Source of the DNA: CAVVEC01 sp963770485
GTDB taxonomy: Bacteria > Acidobacteriota > Terriglobia > Terriglobales > Acidobacteriaceae
Length of the DNA: 64,000 nt
Reading direction: 5' to 3'
Assembly: GCA_963770485.1 (NCBI GenBank)
Contig: CAVYPX010000014.1
Coordinates: 62,001-126,000 of the forward strand
Shown piece after piece: positions 61,392 through 64,000 of the stretch. How positions within the stretch are numbered: position 1 is the first letter of the stretch; each line of letters starts with the position of its first letter. The notes under the pieces were generated by a model that had not been told where the DNA came from, searched no databases, and saw only the letters and a list, made by a program, of their open reading frames with translations. Both the position numbers and the translations under genes were made by a program.

Positions 61392-62000
61392 TCACGGCGC
61401 CTCGATCAGTTCCATCTTCCCATCCCTTGTGCGATGCAGCACCATCACTTTGCCCTTAGGATCGCGGAAGACGAACACGTCGCGGTCGCGGAAATGGGCT
61501 TCCTTGATCGCTTCTTCCAGGGTCATGGGGCGGAGCGCGACCGCATCCTCGGAGCGCACCAGGTGAACCTCGGTGGTTTTGGCCACCGCGGGAAATTTAT
61601 GCACCACCACGTCAACCGCCGTGTCCTCGTTCAGGCCCACGGCCGTGGTTAAGGATTCCTGCGTCTCCTGCCCGTTCCATTTCTTGGGACTCGGGCTCTT
61701 GTGGTTGTGACGCTTCTTGGTACGCCAGCGAGTCTTGTATTTGACGGCCTGTTTTTCCAGATGATCGAGAGCTTCGTTGACCGCTGAAGTCATATCGCCG
61801 GCCTGGGCCAGTCCCACCAGGGGCCCGTTGCGCGGGCTGATGGTGATCTCGGCTTTGTGGCGCTTTTTTTCGAGGGTGAGAACGACCTTGGTCTCAAACT
61901 TGTCAGACAGAATTTTGCGGATTTTTACGAGGCCCGATTCGACTTCCTTGCGGATGGCCGGCGTCACTTCAAAATGTCTGCCGGTATATTCCACGTTCAT
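61392..62000 (-). CDS. hpf: Ribosome hibernation promoting factor (long form)
   Basis: The 202-residue protein has an N-terminal RaiA-type domain (MNVEYTGRHFEVTPAIRKEV) and a C-terminal dimerisation domain (DAVALRPMTLEEAIKEAHF, ending RTRDGKMELIEAP). The long form dimerises 70S ribosomes into inactive 100S particles during starvation. TAGGAGG precedes the ATG. It lies 68 bp downstream of rpoN, the usual order. Confidence 0.93.
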   Translation of the reverse strand: MNVEYTGRHFEVTPAIRKEVESGLVKIRKILSDKFETKVVLTLEKKRHKAEITISPRNGPLVGLAQAGDMTSAVNEALDHLEKQAVKYKTRWRTKKRHNHKSPSPKKWNGQETQESLTTAVGLNEDTAVDVVVHKFPAVAKTTEVHLVRSEDAVALRPMTLEEAIKEAHFRDRDVFVFRDPKGKVMVLHRTRDGKMELIEAP

Positions 62001-62068
62001 GAGCGCCCTCCTAGGATTCTTGTCTTTGTGTTACCTGGGCACTGCATTCTAAAAATGCTCGATTCCTT

Positions 62069-63889
62069 CTACTTCTTCACTCTGCGCTGGTGGGTGCTCG
62101 GGATGCGCATATCTTCCCGGTACTTCGCGACCGTGCGGCGAGTGACCTGGATACCCTGCGATTGTAGGATGCGGGTGATCTGCTCGTCGGTCAACGGCCT
62201 GGCAGGATCCTCTTCCTCGATGAGCTTCTTGACCCGGCGTTTCAGGATCAGCAGTGAAGTGTTGCCGCCCTCGGGGCCGTTTACGCTCTCGCTGAAGAAG
62301 TAACGCAGTTCAAACACGCCCTGTGGAGTGTGGGCGTATTTACTGGCCACCGCCCGGCTGACGGTGGAGGGATGCACGCCAATTTCTTCGGCCACCTCCT
62401 TGATCATCATAGGCTTCAATTCGTCAATGCCTTTTTCCAGGAAATCCTGTTGCCGGGCCACAATGCTGTAACAAACCTTCATGATGGTCTGCTTGCGCTG
62501 CTCGATGTTCTTGATCAGCTGGATGGCGCTCTTGTAGCGCTCCTTGACGTAGTTGCGGGTGTCCTTGTCGTTGTTGTCTTTGGTGAGCAGCCGCTTGTAG
62601 GCCGGGTTCAGCCGAAGCTGGGGAACGTCTTCATCGTTCATGACCACGAGCCACTCATCTCCGTGTTTGACGAAGGCTACGTCGGGCTCGATCAGCCGGG
62701 GCTGAGTCTTGTTGTAGCGCAGACCGGGACGCGGGTCCAGGGTGCGGATATAGTCGAGCGCGGTCTGAACCGCTTCAATGGGCCGGGCAAGAGCTTTGGA
62801 GATTTCCTTATGTTGCTTGTTTTGCACCGCACGCAGATGCTGATCCACGATGGCAATCGCGTCCGCGAGCACCTGCGCTGTGGCCTCCTTGTCGCCATTC
62901 CTGTGCGACTCGAGCTGGTGCTGGTGAAAGCGCAGCTGGTAAAGCAGGCATTCACGAAGATCGCGGCAGCCCACGCCGGGCGGATCCATCTGCCTCACCA
63001 GTTCGATGGCTTCATGGAGGTCAGAAACATTGAAGCTGGGCCGAAATGCCGGTGCCGGCGTCGATTCTGCGGCCGGTGCGGGCATAGCCGCGGCTTCTAC
63101 CGGAGCGGGCGCAACTGCAGTTGCGATGCCCGGGCCTGCGAACTCTGAAGGCTGTGATTCCTGCAGGCTCCACAAAGCCTGCTCCGACAATGACTGCTCC
63201 GACGGATCGTGACCGAGATCGGTTTCAATCGAGCCAGGCTCTCCCGAATCATGAACCGAAGGACCAAGTTCTGCGGCGGATTCCGGCGAACTCAAGCCAA
63301 GAGCTGCAGCCTCCTTCACCAGGTTCTCCACCACGGCAGCATCGGCCTCCGGCGGAGCGGGCGGAGCGACCCCGAGCAATTCCTCGTCGCTGGCAATCAG
63401 GTAACCATCCTCGCTCAGATTGCCGATCACCAGTTCGGCGGCTTCGCGAACTTCCGGGCGCACCGGAACAGAACCCAGTTGCCAGATCAGGTGGTCGGTG
63501 AGATTGCCCGGTTTCGACAGGAAATTCTCGAACGATGGCCGTTCGATGTCTTCCATTTCACTCTGGCTGCGATAGCCCGGATCGAGGTAATCCTGAAAAA
63601 AGGAGCCGAAGTCTATTTCTTCAAACGGGTCTTTCTTCTCCTCAGCGACAACCGGACTCTCCTCGATGGCGGGCTGGTCGCGGCTCTCTTCCTTGCGGTC
63701 GACGTCGTCAAGCAGCGGAACGGAATCTTCCAGTTCCTCCAAAACCGGGTTCTCTACCATCTCGGCATTGATCATGTCCCGAAGCTCAAGCTTGTTGAGG
63801 GCCAGGACACTCACCATCTGAACCAGCCCTGGGGTCAGGATCTGTCTCTGCGAGACCTTCAGATGCAGTCTGGGTTGCAATAACACCAT
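62069..63889 (-). CDS. rpoN: RNA polymerase sigma-54 factor, with a long insert
   Basis: The 606-residue protein has the activator-interacting region I (LKVSQRQILTPGLVQMV), an acidic stretch, the core-binding domain and the C-terminal RpoN box (TRRTVAKYR, about 583-591). Sigma-54 needs an ATP-driven enhancer-binding protein to open promoters. It is about 120 residues longer than common RpoN because of a Pro/Ala/Glu/Ser-rich insert at about 175-285. The gene is followed by hpf and preceded by a probable lptB. Confidence 0.95.
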   Translation of the reverse strand: MVLLQPRLHLKVSQRQILTPGLVQMVSVLALNKLELRDMINAEMVENPVLEELEDSVPLLDDVDRKEESRDQPAIEESPVVAEEKKDPFEEIDFGSFFQDYLDPGYRSQSEMEDIERPSFENFLSKPGNLTDHLIWQLGSVPVRPEVREAAELVIGNLSEDGYLIASDEELLGVAPPAPPEADAAVVENLVKEAAALGLSSPESAAELGPSVHDSGEPGSIETDLGHDPSEQSLSEQALWSLQESQPSEFAGPGIATAVAPAPVEAAAMPAPAAESTPAPAFRPSFNVSDLHEAIELVRQMDPPGVGCRDLRECLLYQLRFHQHQLESHRNGDKEATAQVLADAIAIVDQHLRAVQNKQHKEISKALARPIEAVQTALDYIRTLDPRPGLRYNKTQPRLIEPDVAFVKHGDEWLVVMNDEDVPQLRLNPAYKRLLTKDNNDKDTRNYVKERYKSAIQLIKNIEQRKQTIMKVCYSIVARQQDFLEKGIDELKPMMIKEVAEEIGVHPSTVSRAVASKYAHTPQGVFELRYFFSESVNGPEGGNTSLLILKRRVKKLIEEEDPARPLTDEQITRILQSQGIQVTRRTVAKYREDMRIPSTHQRRVKK

Positions 63890-63897
63890 AAAATTGG

Positions 63898-63968
63898 CTT
63901 CTAGCTATTAGCTTTTAGCTTCTAGCGTCTGGCTTTAGCCAATAGCTGAGCGCCAAAAGCTAAAGGCT
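63898..63968. repeat. TAGCTATTAGCTTTTAGC low-complexity tract
   Basis: Repeats of TAGCT/TTAGC words fill the space between rpoN and the upstream gene. They resemble the 61355-61388 tract. Confidence 0.55.
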
Positions 63969-63971
63969 GTC

Positions 63972-64000
63972 TCACACCAGCGAGAAACTCTCGCCCAGAT
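63972..64000 (-). CDS. Probable lptB, last codons only
   Basis: At the right edge the minus strand reads L-G-E-S-F-S-L-V-stop, matching the C-terminus of LptB, the ATPase of the LPS transport complex, which usually precedes rpoN. Only eight codons are visible, so this rests on motif plus conserved gene order. Confidence 0.5.

Noticed and set aside
1..64000. CRISPR arrays, tRNA or rRNA genes
   Set aside because: No regularly spaced 25-40 bp direct repeats and no convincing tRNA or rRNA sequence were seen; the repeats present are palindromic spacer elements.

Overview
The window is GC-rich, densely packed bacterial chromosome with genes on both strands. It looks like Acidobacteriota (a Terriglobales/Koribacter-like lineage). 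This is inferred from gene content and style: a secreted protein of GloVer (Gloeobacter/Verrucomicrobium-type) repeats, paired MacB-type permeases, a class III-like PHA synthase locus, a long RpoN next to hpf, a KorDABC 2-oxoacid:ferredoxin oxidoreductase, and many short intergenic repeats. No rRNA, tRNA, CRISPR array or phage module was recognised.

Layout. 1-5 kb: a truncated lipoprotein gene, a YhaM-like nuclease, a SurA-like foldase and a secreted M49-like metallopeptidase. 5-11 kb: a transposase remnant, glyS behind a CRP-type site, a GIY-YIG gene bracketed by inverted repeats, and ppdK. 11.6-17.1 kb: a two-gene ATP-driven Fe-S electron-transfer system (2-hydroxyacyl-CoA dehydratase-like protein plus a giant tandem activase). 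17-26 kb: a universal stress protein, small ORFs and a complete polyhydroxyalkanoate (PHA) locus. Its genes are an SDR, phaR, phasin, a mini PhaE-like subunit and phaC, then phaA and phaB on the other strand. A PhaR-type operator lies between phaR and the phasin gene. 26-36 kb: a racemase-like protein lacking both catalytic cysteines, a PhzF-like protein, a small repetitive secreted protein, a VWA protein, a RES/Xre toxin-antitoxin pair, a Tat-exported flavoprotein, a CDGSH protein, a glycosyltransferase and a PIG-L deacetylase. 35.6-43 kb: tmk, holB, an Hfq-like LSm protein, dcd, HU, an M50 protease and two MacB-type permeases. 43.5-50 kb: the GloVer protein, korDABC behind a second CRP-type site, and an IS1182-like element with TIRs and a target duplication whose transposase is frameshifted. 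50-64 kb: an MFS exporter, a CpaE/TadZ-like ATPase, a cyclase-domain protein with a TPR partner, an acyltransferase-like membrane protein, a signal-less sugar-binding-type protein, a cupin, two small exported or membrane proteins, hpf, rpoN and the last codons of a probable lptB.

How the genes work together. The thiolase and PhaB-like reductase supply (R)-3-hydroxybutyryl-CoA to PhaC, the phasin coats granules, and PhaR would sense granules and repress the phasin promoter. PPDK, KorDABC and the activase system all belong to low-potential central carbon metabolism. glyS and korDABC share a TGTGA-N6-TCACA palindrome at class II activator spacing, which suggests a common Crp/Fnr-family regulator. 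RpoN and HPF are a conserved pair for nutrient stress and ribosome hibernation.

The most unusual items are the GIY-YIG gene inside a REP-like inverted repeat pair that also occurs alone elsewhere in the window, the pseudo-dimeric activase with two Cys-39-Cys modules, the reduced PHA synthase partner, the insertion sequence sitting in the loop of a hairpin, and the paired CRP-type promoters.
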